The notes: generated by a model from the letters alone, not told the origin. A DNA stretch of 64,000 nt from Trichobilharzia szidati (GCA_944472155.2 OX235279.1:155208199-155272198), one strand, 5' to 3'; shown: positions 1 through 12,620, counted from the first letter of the stretch. Program-made: numbers and translations.

Positions 1-720
1 TACTACTGGTTATTTAAATTCCTTATTGTTGGCGCTTTCATATCATTCTGAGCATGTTTTTAATGCATGTCTTCATTATTATGAGTTTTATTTTCACATT
101 TTCTTTCATGCTTCCCGACTGATTTATCAGGGTAATTAATTATTTTCGAAGCTACTCTTACATGCCTCACTTCCTTTCTTAGATTTTCTTTGGTACTACT
201 TAGTTTTTGTGCCCTATTACTTAAACATTTCACCAGACCTATTTTCGCTGATGTAGGCTGGGCTGATCGGAAATCCAAATATCCGTTTGAATATGTGGAT
301 GGGTTTTCTGCAAACACACTAGTGGTTTACTTCCCATCTTCTTTCCCTATTTTATACTAGAATCTAAAGTTGGAAGCTCCCCCTTCCTTACTTTCCAACT
401 CAAAAGTGAATTCAGTTGCGTTTACCTTCCAGTTGATGTGTTGGAAAAATGTTTTTATATCATGAAGTTCTAAGTATGGTGAGTGTGTCATCTATGGAAG
501 GGGCTGCACGTTTCAACCATTAAGTTTTCTTACCTATTCATGAATATATCTGCCTCTATCAAGGTCACTGGTAACTCCGTCAGTTGGTTTGTATATTTCC
601 CTTGGACCTCAAGAACTGTAGAAATCAGGCATAGCTACACTCATAACATTATATCTTCCAGTGGCATTTTTATGATGAGTTCAAGTTCTTGGTCATAAAT
701 GATGTGACTGATTGATATGA
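1..720 (-). mobile_element. Penelope-like element fragment, reverse transcriptase region
   Basis: The minus strand holds a degenerate reverse-transcriptase segment. From about 317 down to 60 one frame is open and reads NGYLDFRSAQPTSAKIGLVK, then a charged KENLRKEV helix and NYPDK. This matches the conserved block after the catalytic domain of Penelope-like elements. Upstream (about 690-400) frameshifted pieces such as EADIFMNR and EFTFELE fit the preceding RT blocks. Stops and frameshifts show it is dead. It may continue beyond the left edge of the window. Confidence 0.7.
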
Positions 721-1240
721 TTAGGAAAAAGTAGTAAATTGTGTTCTAAACCTTGTAATCCAGTAAACAATACTGTTTTATTATGTAATGTATCCAATTA
801 ACAAATTAATATGGAATTACATTCTACTACAGTACCCAAGTTTTACACATATACTGTAATCTATTTATCTTATGGATTCGATATCATGTCGGTAACTATT
901 ATGGACTTATAACTGCAGAACCTAATGACAAATTATCAAAAAAGAATGTTCCTTGCTCGTAGTAGTCCCAATTATTCTAAAAAAAATAATCAATACCACT
1001 AAGCCCTTCACAGTAAAGAACGATAATCTCAATGCCCTAGTGAGTTGTTTTTCGTGCAGTTTTTTATCAAATAGGAATAATCACTGGCTAAATTTAGTCA
1101 TATTGGATAGTCGTTAAAGTATCGTGAGTTGACAGAAATTGAAGATTACAAACTATTATATGTCCTTCCCTTAGTCTGTGGTCGGAATAATCTGTCTTTG
1201 AACATAGATGTCTGCTATCCATCTCCCGAGTTATTTGGTA
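721..1240. other. AT-rich spacer, nothing recognised
   Basis: No reading frame, repeat family or RNA gene could be recognised here. Short A and T runs are the only visible structure. Confidence 0.5.
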
Positions 1241-1830
1241 TAATAGGGTGAGTAATATTGAGATTATGCTTCGGATGTTAGGCAAGAAAGGAAAATGAAC
1301 CAATGAGGTTGTGAATCTACATCGATTGAGATGGCTAGGATGTGTGTTACCCATTCCTAGCTATAGCCTTCCTTGACGGTCAAAATCAACTGACATGGGA
1401 TTAGATCGAAGAAGAGCAAGTGGTGGTCAAATGAAAACATAGAACCACTACATAAAATCTTTGGCAGCTAGTCTGAGCCAGTGATATAGGGAGGTGTAGA
1501 CTGAGTACATGGTTGGGGTCCTCGGGATGACAAAAACTAATGGCTTGAGATAATCGATGATATGGCTCAAAACGGATCTCAGTGTCGCAGATGCATTCAC
1601 TCTCTTTGACCTGACTTATGCAAAATACCTACTGTTCTTGTGTGTTACCATTCTTTCTCCCCCACCTTTCTTCTTCTTATTGTGCAGCAGAAGTGCAACA
1701 GCATTTCAACTTATCATACTCTCCATGCAGTACACAAACTTAGACAGAAGAGAGAAGCAAATAAGATTCACAGGAACTATATCACCAGAAATATGAAGGG
1801 TAATGAACACAAAGAAAAATGAACGTTTAG
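1241..1830 (+). mobile_element. RTE-A retrotransposon 3' end, decayed
   Basis: The plus strand carries the C-terminal end of an RTE-clade polyprotein in broken frames. NEVVNLHRLRWLG is readable near 1300-1345 and GVLGMTKTNGL near 1515-1545. The 3' untranslated region follows, with a pyrimidine-rich stretch at 1650-1685. It is the same family as the copies at 17.7, 36.0, 41.3, 48.6 and 59.6 kb. Confidence 0.65.
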
Positions 1831-1894
1831 TAGATATGAGAGATTACATTGAAAGAAAATGCATCTGCACCACTGACAATGATTTAGAACCACA

Positions 1895-2140
1895 ACAGCA
1901 ATAGTCTCCAGTCACTGGTTTTTAGGTTTTCGAGGACCCCAACCAGGCAGGCAATCTACACTTTCTCATGAGACTGTCTCGAAATAACTGTCAAAGACTT
2001 TGTGGACTGATACCTAATCCTGTGTAAGCAAACATCCCTCAACGAGGAAGATGTAACAGGCATTCTAGCTATCTCAATCTATGTAGCTTCATAACCTCAC
2101 TGATCAATTTCACTTCCTTACCAAAAACCCTACGTGTCGG
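1895..2140 (-). mobile_element. RTE-A fragment in opposite orientation
   Basis: The minus strand repeats part of the RTE-A C-terminal region found at 1241-1560 on the plus strand. The shared words are the reverse complements of the 'GWGPR'-type segment (1925-1945) and of the 'LHRLRWLG' segment (about 2070-2100). The two fragments lie tail to tail. Confidence 0.55.
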
Positions 2141-2611
2141 CTAGATACTGCCATTCTACCTGTATCTATGGCTAAGAACACGATGGATCCTCAGTATTTG
2201 GGAGGCAAAACTTGTATGGTCTCCTTATAAGAGTCAAACCAATAGCTGCAAAAATTTATAGGTTAATCCCACATTTTTTGTCTTTGTTTCATTTTTGCAT
2301 TTGTCCAGAAATAGGTTGCAATAATGAACGTGGTCATATTCCTAAGAGATCACTTTTAAAGAAATTGAAGCACTTATTCCTCCCTTTATGTATCAATTTA
2401 GACAATAAAATAATTAATAATAAGTGATTTCTATCAGAACAGTGTAATGGTGCTTATAAATGGGCAACATAATTCAAGTTAAAAGGTTATATATTTTGAA
2501 GGTCGAAAACATGGGGGAGTGAATGAAAGCACATCTACCACGGCATCAAAAACCAAAATGTTTACCAAGGAGGGTTGAATCTGATGAAAAATTGTTCCAC
2601 GTTTCACTACA
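2141..2611. other. unassigned spacer
   Basis: AT-rich, with no convincing coding signal. The 71-codon frame at 2212-2427 has no recognisable similarity or splice context. Confidence 0.4.
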
Positions 2612-3363
2612 GGTCGATTAGAGGTCTACTGAAGACCAGAAACAGGAAGTACTGAACAGCCGTTTCAGCCTACCTTACAACTCATCATCACAAATCGGTA
2701 GAAGTAAGAATTCATGCGCTGGCCACTGAGGCAGGTCCCAGTGACTGAGCGGCTCCCAACGAGCTCGATTTGTAATTGTAAGTTCCCGTGTGGTTTGAAG
2801 CTGGGCGATGGGTGACTACCACCAACGAGTCCCAAACTAGGCTGACGAAATAGCTGTCCAGCACTTCATGCTTTTCAATGGTTATCCTACCGACATTATT
2901 TTGTCGTCAAACTTGAACATATTCTTAGTGTTCAATAAATGACCATGCTTTGAAAACAGGAAAAAGGCAATTAAAAATTTAAGGAAGGGAGTGAGTGACA
3001 CTATCGAATATGCATAGACAGTCATGCAGTGAAACTGAACAAAACAACTGCTGCAAAAATAACAAAGTTCTGATGTATAATTTTGCGTTGTTTTTCAAAA
3101 AAGGCACTTAGTTTTAAATTGTTTCAAGTTTGATGATGAATTGATAGTAGTCACATCAGTTAGAGGACCACTGAAAATCAACATGGAGTATTGAACAGAT
3201 ATTTTATCCTCGTCTGGAGACTCTCCAGCAATACCTACCTGTGATTCTGCTTTTAGGAATCTAAATTCCCAGCATTTCTAGGTTTTGTGAGATGTGCTCT
3301 TTGACGATTCAGCCACTGGGGTGGATTTTAACTTCTGCCAATTTACCATATATAAATACGTAT
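2612..3363 (+). repeat. Left arm of a ~750 bp inverted duplication
   Basis: This segment recurs in inverted orientation at 6958-7705, with long near-identical stretches. For example, the text around 3020-3120 is the reverse complement of that around 7190-7280. Both arms contain SM-alpha-like sequence, including a GAGTCCCAAACTAGGCTG-type hammerhead remnant near 2840. The arms are too similar to be independent random repeats, and the spacer is about 3.6 kb. Confidence 0.85.
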
Positions 3364-3900
3364 GTACAAAGTACATCCGTCACCAAAGAGTATCATCAGC
3401 GAGTAATTCTCCTCACATCCCACGTCTATCTAATGGATCTCCTGTTGGTCACAACTTCCCACTAGATATTCGGGCAACTTCATTCTGGAATCAGTCTCTC
3501 ATTGAGAGCATCAGATTATTTTTTTAAATAATGCTTCACTCTGGTGGGGTTTTATTGATTTAAAGAGTGATTACGAATGGAATTCAGTTAGAGTATTATT
3601 CAAAAATAACCAATACGGGATGCTGAATAGCTGTTTTGCCCTTCTTTCGGAATGATTCTTCAGCAGAACTAGCACCTATCACCCCACTGTCAGGCATAGA
3701 ATCACGCGAGACCTTCACCTTACAAAGCGAGCTCGCTCAACATTTGGTCATTGGAACCCAAATTCTCGTAACCTTAGGGACGTTAAGGTTGTTCCATCCC
3801 AGGTGGAGTTATGGGTGCATACTACTGGAGAGTCCGAGACCAGGAGGATGAAATAGCTGTCCAGCTGTCGTCAGTTTTCACCGATCGATCTCTTTTGACT
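3364..3900. repeat. SM-alpha-like SINE remnants, head-to-head
   Basis: Two diverged SM-alpha-type pieces are present. One reads on the minus strand (3625-3700, with the complement of the GAATAGCTG block) and one on the plus strand (3800-3870, ending GATGAAATAGCTGTCCAGC). The characteristic GAAATAGCTGTCC word, derived from the 3' side of the hammerhead core, identifies them. Confidence 0.55.
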
Positions 3901-4299
3901 GGTGTTGGTCAACGAAGCAATCCATCAAGTGAAGTTCCTACTTGCGAACCAACCAACAAGCACTTTAAAATGTTGAATTAAATAACACAATATACACGTT
4001 AGATCATAGGAAATATTAAAGAGACGATGGCAGAGGAGAAGGAAATTTTATCTTCGACGAAGGCATCATCAGCTTGGCTCTACATTCGTGTATTTATAAT
4101 AAATAGGTGATAACATTCCACAACTATTACCGGTCAAGGGTCAAAATAATAAAATTTCAAATAGTGGTCACACTGTAACAATAAACTGGGAGATTGGATA
4201 AAAAACAAAGCAAGAATAGAACTATTGAGAAAATTAACATTTTTGTGCAATTAGGGATTGAAAACATAAAAATAAAATAAATAAATAGGAAGATTGGGC
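3901..4299. other. AT-rich spacer
   Basis: Nothing recognisable apart from scattered A-rich runs. Confidence 0.4.
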
Positions 4300-5300
4300 A
4301 AGAAATTTGGTAAGATAATCCCTACTGATCAGACAATTGACTGTGTATGATGGCTACGATATAGACAGCGGTTGGACGCATTACCTTTTGAATACACATA
4401 GTGTGAGCTTCAACTTTTAGATCTCTAATGCCTCAGGTATTCTCAGAAGTCTTGATCTCACACTCCATTTAGAGCGAAAGTTTTGACTGAATTTCATATG
4501 TGGCTTTGAAAGACTATTCATCGAATGCAGCCCGATGTCCTGAGTTCACCTGATATGTTCTGTTACCGAACTATATATGTGTATATATATACTTGCGTCC
4601 TCTCTTTGCTAACATACCGGGCTGGGTAGTGTTCACGAGCACGTTTTACAAGCGAACACTTGGTAAGGCCAATGTAATGAACTTCAAAGGGATAAGGGAA
4701 CTGGTAAGTACAGTGTTAAAGTGGTACAATGCAGCAGACAGTATTTCAAGTGGTGGTTAAATAGTTTCATGCACAAGAAAATGCCACTCTTAGGATGTTA
4801 GCAAAGTGAGTTGCGTTTTACTGAGAGATTTCGGAAGCCTTTTACGGAGAATTTCTGCTTCAGTATCACTTCGAGATTAAGCATCAGCATCTTTTTTGTG
4901 GCAAACTCGACCCGTTCAGACAATTTCTTTACTCTAAGATTTTTGTCTATGAAGCTGAAGGGGAAGCCATTCTCTGTCAAGATTCCTAGAAGGTCCTGCA
5001 GTTCACGGTCCACTATATATATTTCCTAAATCCTCCAGGAAAGCGAAAATATTAAGTTTCTCTTTCTGCTTAGAGGAACACAACTCTGAAAACTGACAAG
5101 TGGGCTTTTTTGGGATCCCCTTGGCAAGCTGTCAGTATTTCGTTGCAGTTAAATAGTGAGGAAATGAAACATTGCGTCAGATTTAACTTCTAGAGTGAAA
5201 TCGATGTTTAGGAGTGAGAATTATTTCTCACCCATTTTTACAACTTGGTTGATGATGACTTCGTCGAAAAGAAAACTTTTTTTTCTCTACAACCATCTTT
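4300..5300 (-). mobile_element. Second Penelope-like element fragment
   Basis: The minus strand has an open stretch (5013-4798) reading RELQDLLGILTENGFPFSF and IDKNLRVKK. It corresponds to the charged helix and 'NGYP-F' block that follows the RT domain in Penelope-like elements. Between about 4700 and 4300, broken frames include HYIGLTKCSLVKRARE, which resembles a GIY-YIG endonuclease core. It is degenerate and frameshifted throughout. Confidence 0.55.
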
Positions 5301-6957
5301 TTGAATATTTCGTAAAAATAAAATAAATTAGGAAAAATAAATAAAACTGGGAAGAGTACATTTGACATATTTTTGATTAGTTCTCAGCGATTATCAGATT
5401 TAGACAACTAGCCAGCCATCTGACCACCCAACCATCCAACAGGAAAGGCAGGCAGATAGGTTGACAGATAGACACATACATAGATGAAACAAATTTGCAT
5501 ATACTGCTGTGAAAATCTATACTGGTCACTCTGTTTTGGAATAAGACAACAGATTGTGAATTGATTTGAAGATACAATTGATTACAGGTAAGAAATCTTG
5601 ACAAGAATCAATAAGAAGACGTAATTCGTGTCTAAAACGTATAATGCATTTTTTTCTGTTTGCTCAATATACTTTCAGAACACGTCGAATCTGCCACGCA
5701 CACACACATAAGGCTAATATTGCAGCTCTTGACAAAAATGGGCATAAAAGGATCTTGGTATTGTGAACGCGACTCATTCCCCAATTCACTGCTAAGAATG
5801 AGGTGTATATATGAAGCTATCTACCCTACTAATGAGTGATCATAGATAGCAGCTTGGTGATTAGAGACAGACTGAACTCTTTTTAATATGACGGGGCTAT
5901 ATTGTTGTTTTGAGGCTTCGTCTAACTTGACTAGAATGCGCCTTTAGGACACGACACTATAACCAACTGAAGTTATTTGAAGTTATATCACCTACACTGA
6001 GATATTGAGACACAAAAGTCAGACTGGGAAAAGCAACAACCTTCATTACACAAAATACACGGTAACCTTGTATTTACAAAACCCTCAAGAATTTAAGTCG
6101 TAAATAACTGAACAAATCTGACTGCCTTTATGACATAGCAGTCAACCCCTCAGAAATTTAGGCGATGGGTAAAAGAATCAGAAAACTGTCGGTCAGGTTA
6201 TCATGTCCGTATGTCATGCACATAAATCATGACTTCACGGGTAACAAGGAAATCTCATCTATTCTAAAAAGTTTTTTGATTTAGTTCTTCATTGGAGGAC
6301 TAATAGAGGATAATTTGTAGGTCTGTGTACTTACTTTTTATGCAGCTAATATATGGATAATTGAATATTTGAAGCCTATATATATATAAGACCTAAGAGC
6401 ACACGAGGAAAAATAATGTCTCTTCCTACTATATCTACCAGTTTGAAAAGATACATGTGGTCGTACAAAAGCATGAGGGGAGAAGATTCACCCATCCCCG
6501 CGAGCAACGGCTTACGACCATATTTCTAAATGACTTCAGGACCAAGTCGACCCCCCCCCCCCCGCCGTGAACTCTTAGTAATGGTGAAAAAACAGACGAC
6601 TCAGATATTCCCTTTTTAAACGTATTGGAAATACACAGAGCAAAGCTGAAATCTTTCAGAAACTATCTCCAAAAAAGGTTTATGAAGGGTGGGGGTGGGG
6701 GAGGAGAATATCCTAGAGTTAGTTGAAGTCTTAGAGATTAGGAGGTTAAAACCAGGTGTTCAGAATAAAACAGTCTCTTTTCAAGAGTTAGTTTGTAGGG
6801 ATTACATGTGTTTCAGGCTGGAACGGCAGTTAACTTCACTTAGAAAAACACTGCAAACTAGCCTTTGAGTAACGCACAGCTCTTTCGTTCCAGTTTGAGA
6901 CTCTCTAGCAGTACGAACCCAACACTTGGGCTCAAACCACACAGAAAATTTCACATA
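5301..6957. other. Unassigned spacer with homopolymer and G-rich tracts
   Basis: No gene or named family was recognised. It holds a run of 13 C at 6551-6563 and a G-rich tract at 6687-6706 (GGG, GGGGG and GGGGG runs separated by single T). SM-alpha-like minus-strand sequence appears in the last ~120 bases. Confidence 0.45.
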
Positions 6958-7705
6958 CGTATTTATATATGATGAATTGGCAGAAGTTAGAATCCATTCC
7001 AGTGGCTGAATCGTCAAACAGCACATCTCACAAAACCTAGAAATGCTGGGAATTTAGATTCCTAAAAGCAGAATCACAGGTAGGTATTGCTGGAGAGTCT
7101 CCAGACAAGGATAAAATATCTGTTCAATACTCCATGTTGATTTCCAGTGGTCCTCTAACTCATGTGACTATATCAGTTCATCATCAAACTTGAAACAATT
7201 TAAAACTAAGTGCCTTTTTTGAAAAACAACGCAAAATTATACATCAAAACTTTGTTATTTTTGCAGCAGTTGTTTTGTTCAGTTTCACTGCATGACTGTC
7301 TATGCATATTCGATAATATCACTCCCTCCCTTCCTTAAATTTTTAATTGCCTTTTTCCTGTTTTCAAAGCATGGTCATTTATTGAACACTAAGAATATGT
7401 TCAAGTTTGACGACGAATTAATGTCGGTAGGATAACCATTGAAAAGCATGAAGTACTGGACAGCTATTTCGTCAGCCTAGTTTGGGACTCGTTGGTGGTA
7501 GTCACCCACCGTCCAGCTTCAAACCACCCAGGAACTTACAATTACAAATCGAGCTCGTTGGCAACCATTCAGTCACTGGGACTCGATTTAGTGACCAGCC
7601 CATGAATTCTTACTTCTACCGATTTGTGATGATGATTTGGAAACTAGGCTGAAACGGTTGTTCAGTACTTCCTGTTTCTGGTTTTCAGTGGCCCTCTAAC
7701 CGATA
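6958..7705 (-). repeat. Right arm of the ~750 bp inverted duplication
   Basis: Reverse complement of 2612-3363. Similarity stops abruptly at about 6958 and fades after the CCTGTTTCTGG word near 7680-7705. Small substitutions scattered along both arms show the duplication is not brand new. Confidence 0.85.
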
Positions 7706-8829
7706 TCATTATGTGGTCAGACTTGAAATAAAATAGAACAAACGTTGGAAAATGTCATTCCCTTCTTTCAATAATTTCCGAATTTTAGAAATTATAACGA
7801 TAATAATTGATATTAGGCATCTGTATACTACTTATAATAATGTCAGCAGTGTTCGCTAGCTGCTCAGTCAGTCAAATCACATTGATCTAAGCACTAGATG
7901 GCCGTTTCACTCGTTTACTGCCGACGTGATCAGAGGTGCACATCGTTCCGCTGAGCTGAGACCGCTGAATTAATCCAGGCAATCCAAATTCTGTCCGGCT
8001 ATCCGCTTGGGTGAATTAGGCTTTAATACGACTCAAACGGGAAACACTGTTGATTTCCTCGACCTTAAACGATTGAAAAGACCAATCTGGCCGACTTGCG
8101 AGCGCTACTATTCGATAAGTGAGTGGGTTCTTCTGACTACTCATATCATACAATCAGTAGTAAATATGGCGTCATGCATTTAGGTTTGATTTCTTGATTA
8201 CCATTTATGATGGTATGTGTGTGATCTGAAATAATCTCACTTTTGAAAGTATGGTGACTGTGGTTAAATTTTACCCCCACGAATAACTATGTGTGTAAAT
8301 TGCAAATCAAGAATTCAGTTCTTATATTATCAGGCTTAGAACACTACATTCTTTGTGAAAGTAAAGGTTAACACTGAATGAGTTGGGATTCGAACCCTAA
8401 GATACGCTGACTAACACTGGCTAACCGAAAGTCTATTCCTTACATAAATGGACCACATTTCTGCCCCCTACCACCAACCTCACTTTTGTTTAGTACATAG
8501 AACACAAGTATTAACCAGAACACCACAGTTTATAATTTCCATTAAATCTTTCACAGAAAGTATTTTGTGAAAATTCTGTCTTTGTCTGTTCTAAAAGAAT
8601 ACAAGATTGATCAATATTAATAAAAAATCAATAAATTCTCTTCAATGTATCCAGAAATTTCCATACAATCCAAATATCTAATTACTTTTCTGGAAAAAAG
8701 GCTACAGATTATTTCGTTACTATTTATCCCCTCAATTTTTATTTTGCTTCTTTTTATCCTATTAAAATGCGTAAAATCCAACCGTTTCAGTCTGAACGCA
8801 GGCAGAATCCCATCGATGCCTTCTTCCGT
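7706..8829. other. Spacer with possible tRNA-derived repeat
   Basis: No coding signal. On the minus strand near 8430-8370 a GGTTCGAATCCC-type B box follows a weak A box, suggesting a decayed tRNA-derived SINE. A direct tRNA gene fold is not supported. Confidence 0.35.
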
Positions 8830-9480
8830 ATTATTATGATTATCATTCCCTTAGTTTCCAGGGCACATCTCTCTTTCATCGCGTCCTCTACAACTGTCTT
8901 TAACTGGCTCCACGACTGACAGTTAACTCTCATTTCCTCCTCTTCACACGATCTCCTCCGTATCACTGTTAGATAAATGCCCGACTTATCTTTTCTCATT
9001 CGTTTCCACTCAAGCGATGACCTGGTACGTGATGTCACTCAACGGCCTCTTCAGCGTATGCCCAATCAATTCGCCTTTTTCTTCCATATATTTGTTAGGC
9101 AAAGGGTTCTTGTTCCGTTTGTTGATAGACTGCCAGCCATGTTGCTAATCCTTACTGCCCTGCCATTAAGTCTTCACTGTGAAGCTAGTGAGGGCATCTG
9201 TTGATAAGAGTCTGTAATAGTCGATCCTAATTGTTTTTGCTGGTACGCCAGGTCTGTGGACTGTATAAAAGCACTGACTGTGTTTGACATTCGCACTGAA
9301 AATCTGAATCTTGTTCTTTATGCTGCCTAAATGCAGTAGATTTCCACAATGATTTCAGGACAGTGAAACTCTGTCCTACCTTCTTCAGTATAACTTGCCA
9401 AAAACATCCATGAGTAAGGCACAGTCCAAAATTTATTTCTAGGTAATATGAAATTACATAAGTATAAAATTCGGGCACTA
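8830..9480 (-). mobile_element. RTE-B 3' end
   Basis: Minus-strand copy of the abundant RTE-B family: the C-terminal part of an RT polyprotein plus a short 3' tail. The plus strand shows the family's typical order: a TTATTATGATTATCATTCCC border, the complement of the 'ALETKG' and 'WSQLK' words, then the complement of the 'RIFSANVKH' region near 9285-9310. The tail is AAT-rich rather than poly(A). Confidence 0.7.
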
Positions 9481-10239
9481 CTGTAGTGGTATTATTTATT
9501 TACTGGTGGTGACTATGTTTTGAGCACAGTTTATTGCTAGCTAATAATCATATCAAGACGTTCATTCACATAAATTTCGAACTTTGTATCAAATATTATT
9601 CCACTATTAATTCTTATCCTCTGCTTTTATTGATAGTAATATTTTCTGTATCTTTGGTATCGGCGTTGTGTCATTTTTCTATGGCAAATGTTTTGGTGTG
9701 TGTAGATTCGACGTAAAAAGATTCACTGACCAACCTCTGACTTCAAGTGTGACTATATTTCATTTTAAAGCTGTAGCTCTATCTCACAGACTGTACTGTG
9801 CGATTGTGTGTGTTAGTGTACGCATTGCAATTGCTGAGTTTTTCTCTTTTAGGCGGTCGAACTCCAAACCATATGAGGCCTGGTTGGCGAACATTCAACC
9901 ACTGGACTGCCGACACACATTCAACGACAATAAGTCATACCAAATATACTTTTTGACTCATGCCATCCGTTTGAGAGGAAATCTGCAATAAAACTGTTCA
10001 CTTTTATTAACATTGAACTCAATCTCTGTTGTTATTATTATTACTTAGGTAGATTTTGATTGTCCGCGTAAATGTTCATTTCTACACAATCTAAAACATT
10101 GCATTCAGCGGATTTCAAATAACTGTAACAAAATGTCGATAACTATCGTAATATATGTGTGGTTACAAGACTACTAGTGGTTGTAAGACGGGGATAACAG
10201 GATTACAGCCTAATTGACGACGAATAAATCAATAACCTA
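9481..10239. other. Unassigned AT-rich spacer
   Basis: The 107-codon plus frame at 9668-9991 has no recognisable domain and overlaps low-grade repeat sequence, so it is not called as a gene. Confidence 0.4.
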
Positions 10240-10540
10240 CTGACCAACAGAATGAAATGAAGATGAGTCGGACAAGCGCTGAGGGTACTGTTGAGTGACA
10301 TCCTATTCTAAGCCATCGCTTGAGTAGGACCTGAATGGTAAACAACCTGTTAGATGTGGGTACAAGAGTGACATGTAGGAGATTGTGTTATGAGAAGATG
10401 AGAGTTTACGGACAATCTTGGAGTCAGTTAAAGACTATTTTAGATAACAGAGTAAACTGTCTGATGTGTTGGTGAAGCTCTATGTTCCACCTGGAACCCA
10501 AGTTAATAAGAGTAGGAATAATTTAATCATGAAATGAAAC
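10240..10540 (+). mobile_element. RTE-B extreme 3' end
   Basis: Plus-strand remnant covering the last part of the RTE-B reading frame. Readable pieces correspond to the 'WNPNGKR' and 'W-S-QLK' segments. It ends in the conserved GGAACCCAAGTTAATAAGAG tail. Confidence 0.6.
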
Positions 10541-10589
10541 AATAAAAAGGAAAGGAGGAAGGAAGATGAAAAATTAATTCCACGATACT

Positions 10590-11030
10590 CTATACTACTG
10601 AGTGATTGATATGAGTAGTCACAAATCAACATCAGTAGTGACTGCCAGCCGACCAAATAGAAACTATCTAAATATTATAAGGCCATCTCATTCATTCAGA
10701 GAGGCTAAGCTTTTCAAACAGCGGTGTCCACTTGGTTTTACTGAGGTCACGCAGATGAGCCTACTGAAATGAATCAAATCCTGATCGGCCGTTTGGGTGG
10801 TGATGAATCGAATTCTCAGCTTGTGGATTCAACAATTTGTCACAATTTTTGGGACTCCCCAGCAGTGCCAACCCACGACCCTAGAAGGGATCAAACCACC
10901 CAGGACCTTTAGGTGCTTATGAGATCAAATTATTTGGCTACCATTCAGTCACACATGGACTGGAATTCAGCGTCCCCTAGATTCTAACTTTTTCAGCTCG
11001 TTACATAGCTCTGCCTTCACCACTGCCTGC
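10590..11030. repeat. SM-alpha-like repeat cluster
   Basis: Contains the ACTGAGTGATTGATATGAGT word also found near 29300. It also contains a minus-strand SM-alpha-like body with the complement of the 'GGGACTCCCCAGCAGTGCC' segment that normally follows the B box. Confidence 0.5.
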
Positions 11031-11408
11031 GATGAGTATCCACTTCACTTTGACTTGGTGGACCTCACTGGGGAAGACTTTCCACTGAAGCTTCAGGAAG
11101 TCCATCCAGTAGCCATCAGTGAGCTGGCGACTGATAATAAGAATTTGAGATTTGTGGAGATTTCGGACGAATTTCAGTTGTTAGATTTTCGTCACCAGCC
11201 AAAGGGATCAGTTATGAAAATCAATGAAGTCCTAAAAGTAGCACTGGACAGCAGTTTCGTTTTATTTTGAGAGTCTTCGCCAGTTCGACAAACTTCTTGG
11301 TAAGGGTGACGCTATATCACGAGTTGAAAAAGTTAGAATTCAGGGGTCAGTGAATTCCAGCCCATTTGGCTGATTCATCTCGATTTCCATAATCAATTAA
11401 AAATATGA

Positions 11409-11702
11409 ATGAGGCCTTTAGAAGAAAAATTTCGGAAGATGATAGTATTTCGTAGTTTCTTTACAATCGCTTTACAACTAACATGGTTAACAATAATAAA
11501 ATAAAGTTCATGACAATTACTCAGTTTTATAAAAAACAAAAGTAAATATGGTCGGTCATTAGTATGAACTTATGTTTTCTATATAACTGAGTAATTGTCA
11601 TGAACTTTATTTTATTATTGTTAACCATGTTAGTTGTAAAGCGATTGTAAAGAAACTACGAAATAATATGATCTCGCGAAATTTGTCTTCTAAATGCCTT
11701 AT
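11409..11702. repeat. Near-perfect hairpin with 81 bp identical arms
   Basis: Bases 11446-11526 are an exact reverse complement of 11585-11665, separated by a 58-base loop. The match continues imperfectly outward to at least 11409 and 11702. No transposase or reading frame lies within it. It could be a short foldback element or a palindrome from replication or repair. Perfect core arms with decayed outer arms suggest recent gene conversion or a recent origin of the core. Confidence 0.95.
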
Positions 11703-11849
11703 TCGAATTTATCAAACGAACTAATCGTTTCAATTTAAAATACTCAAATCGCAAGATTTCATCTCTTTGATACCATAGTATCAATCTACTATAGTGTATA
11801 CAACTGATTAGGCGGTATGAGTAGTTGCAATTTACTCGCATCAACTAGT

Positions 11850-12620
11850 TTTATTATCATTATTCCTTTGGGTTTCCAGTGTAACTTAGGACTTCAGGAG
11901 GACAACGCCATTTCACTCAGTTCTCTCGAGTGTTTTTGGACCAGTTCCACAAGTGACCATTAACTTTGGTTTAATGCTCACATGATCTCATCTACATCAC
12001 CCTGGACACACGTCGAACTCGTTGTTTCCCATTTGGGTTCTGGTCGAAGGCCTGACATGTGATTTCGCTTGACGGTTTCCTCAAAGAATGCCCGATCCAT
12101 CTCCATTTCTTTCTGTATATTTGCTTGATTGATAATGGGTTGTTGGTTGGTTCGCTTCCTGTAGAGTGCCCTTGCCGCTTATTCGTTTTGCCAACCATCT
12201 GGTCTTCAAAATAGAGCCAGTGAAGTCTGCTGTTTGTAAAAGTCTACAGTAGCCACCTGGAAATGCTCTGAATGACGCTCACGCCAATTCCCTGAGTCAT
12301 AGTTCGAAAATCCAAACCTCGTTCTTCTTCAAGCTGAGTAAGTGCAGTAGATTTCTATAGTGATTTCAGATGAATTAAATGTATGTCTCGCTTTTCCAAT
12401 CTTAGCCACCTCTAACATCCGTATCTGCACCGCCTGTAGTTGAAACGTTGCTTCGTGAATGAGTCAAATGAAGTAACTTCTCTCAGATTTCTCCAATAAG
12501 GGATGATGATGACGGGTGTTTCGTGATTTTGGATGATTTGGCTATCTTCGTCACCTCTGTTTTCTGTTAATGTTCACCTGAATACATTCCCGTCTTCACG
12601 GGCTGCCTTTCTTCCCACAT
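11850..12620 (-). mobile_element. RTE-B 3' end
   Basis: Minus-strand RT C-terminus. The frame at 12198-11992 reads RKKWRWIGHSLRKPSSEI, then QNPNGKQRVRR. This is the diagnostic 'W-IGH-LRK ... W-P-GKR' signature of the family. Upstream broken frames extend to about 12600. Confidence 0.8.

Noticed and set aside
9668..9991. 107-codon plus-strand frame
   Set aside because: No recognisable domain, no splice or promoter context, and repeat-like surroundings.
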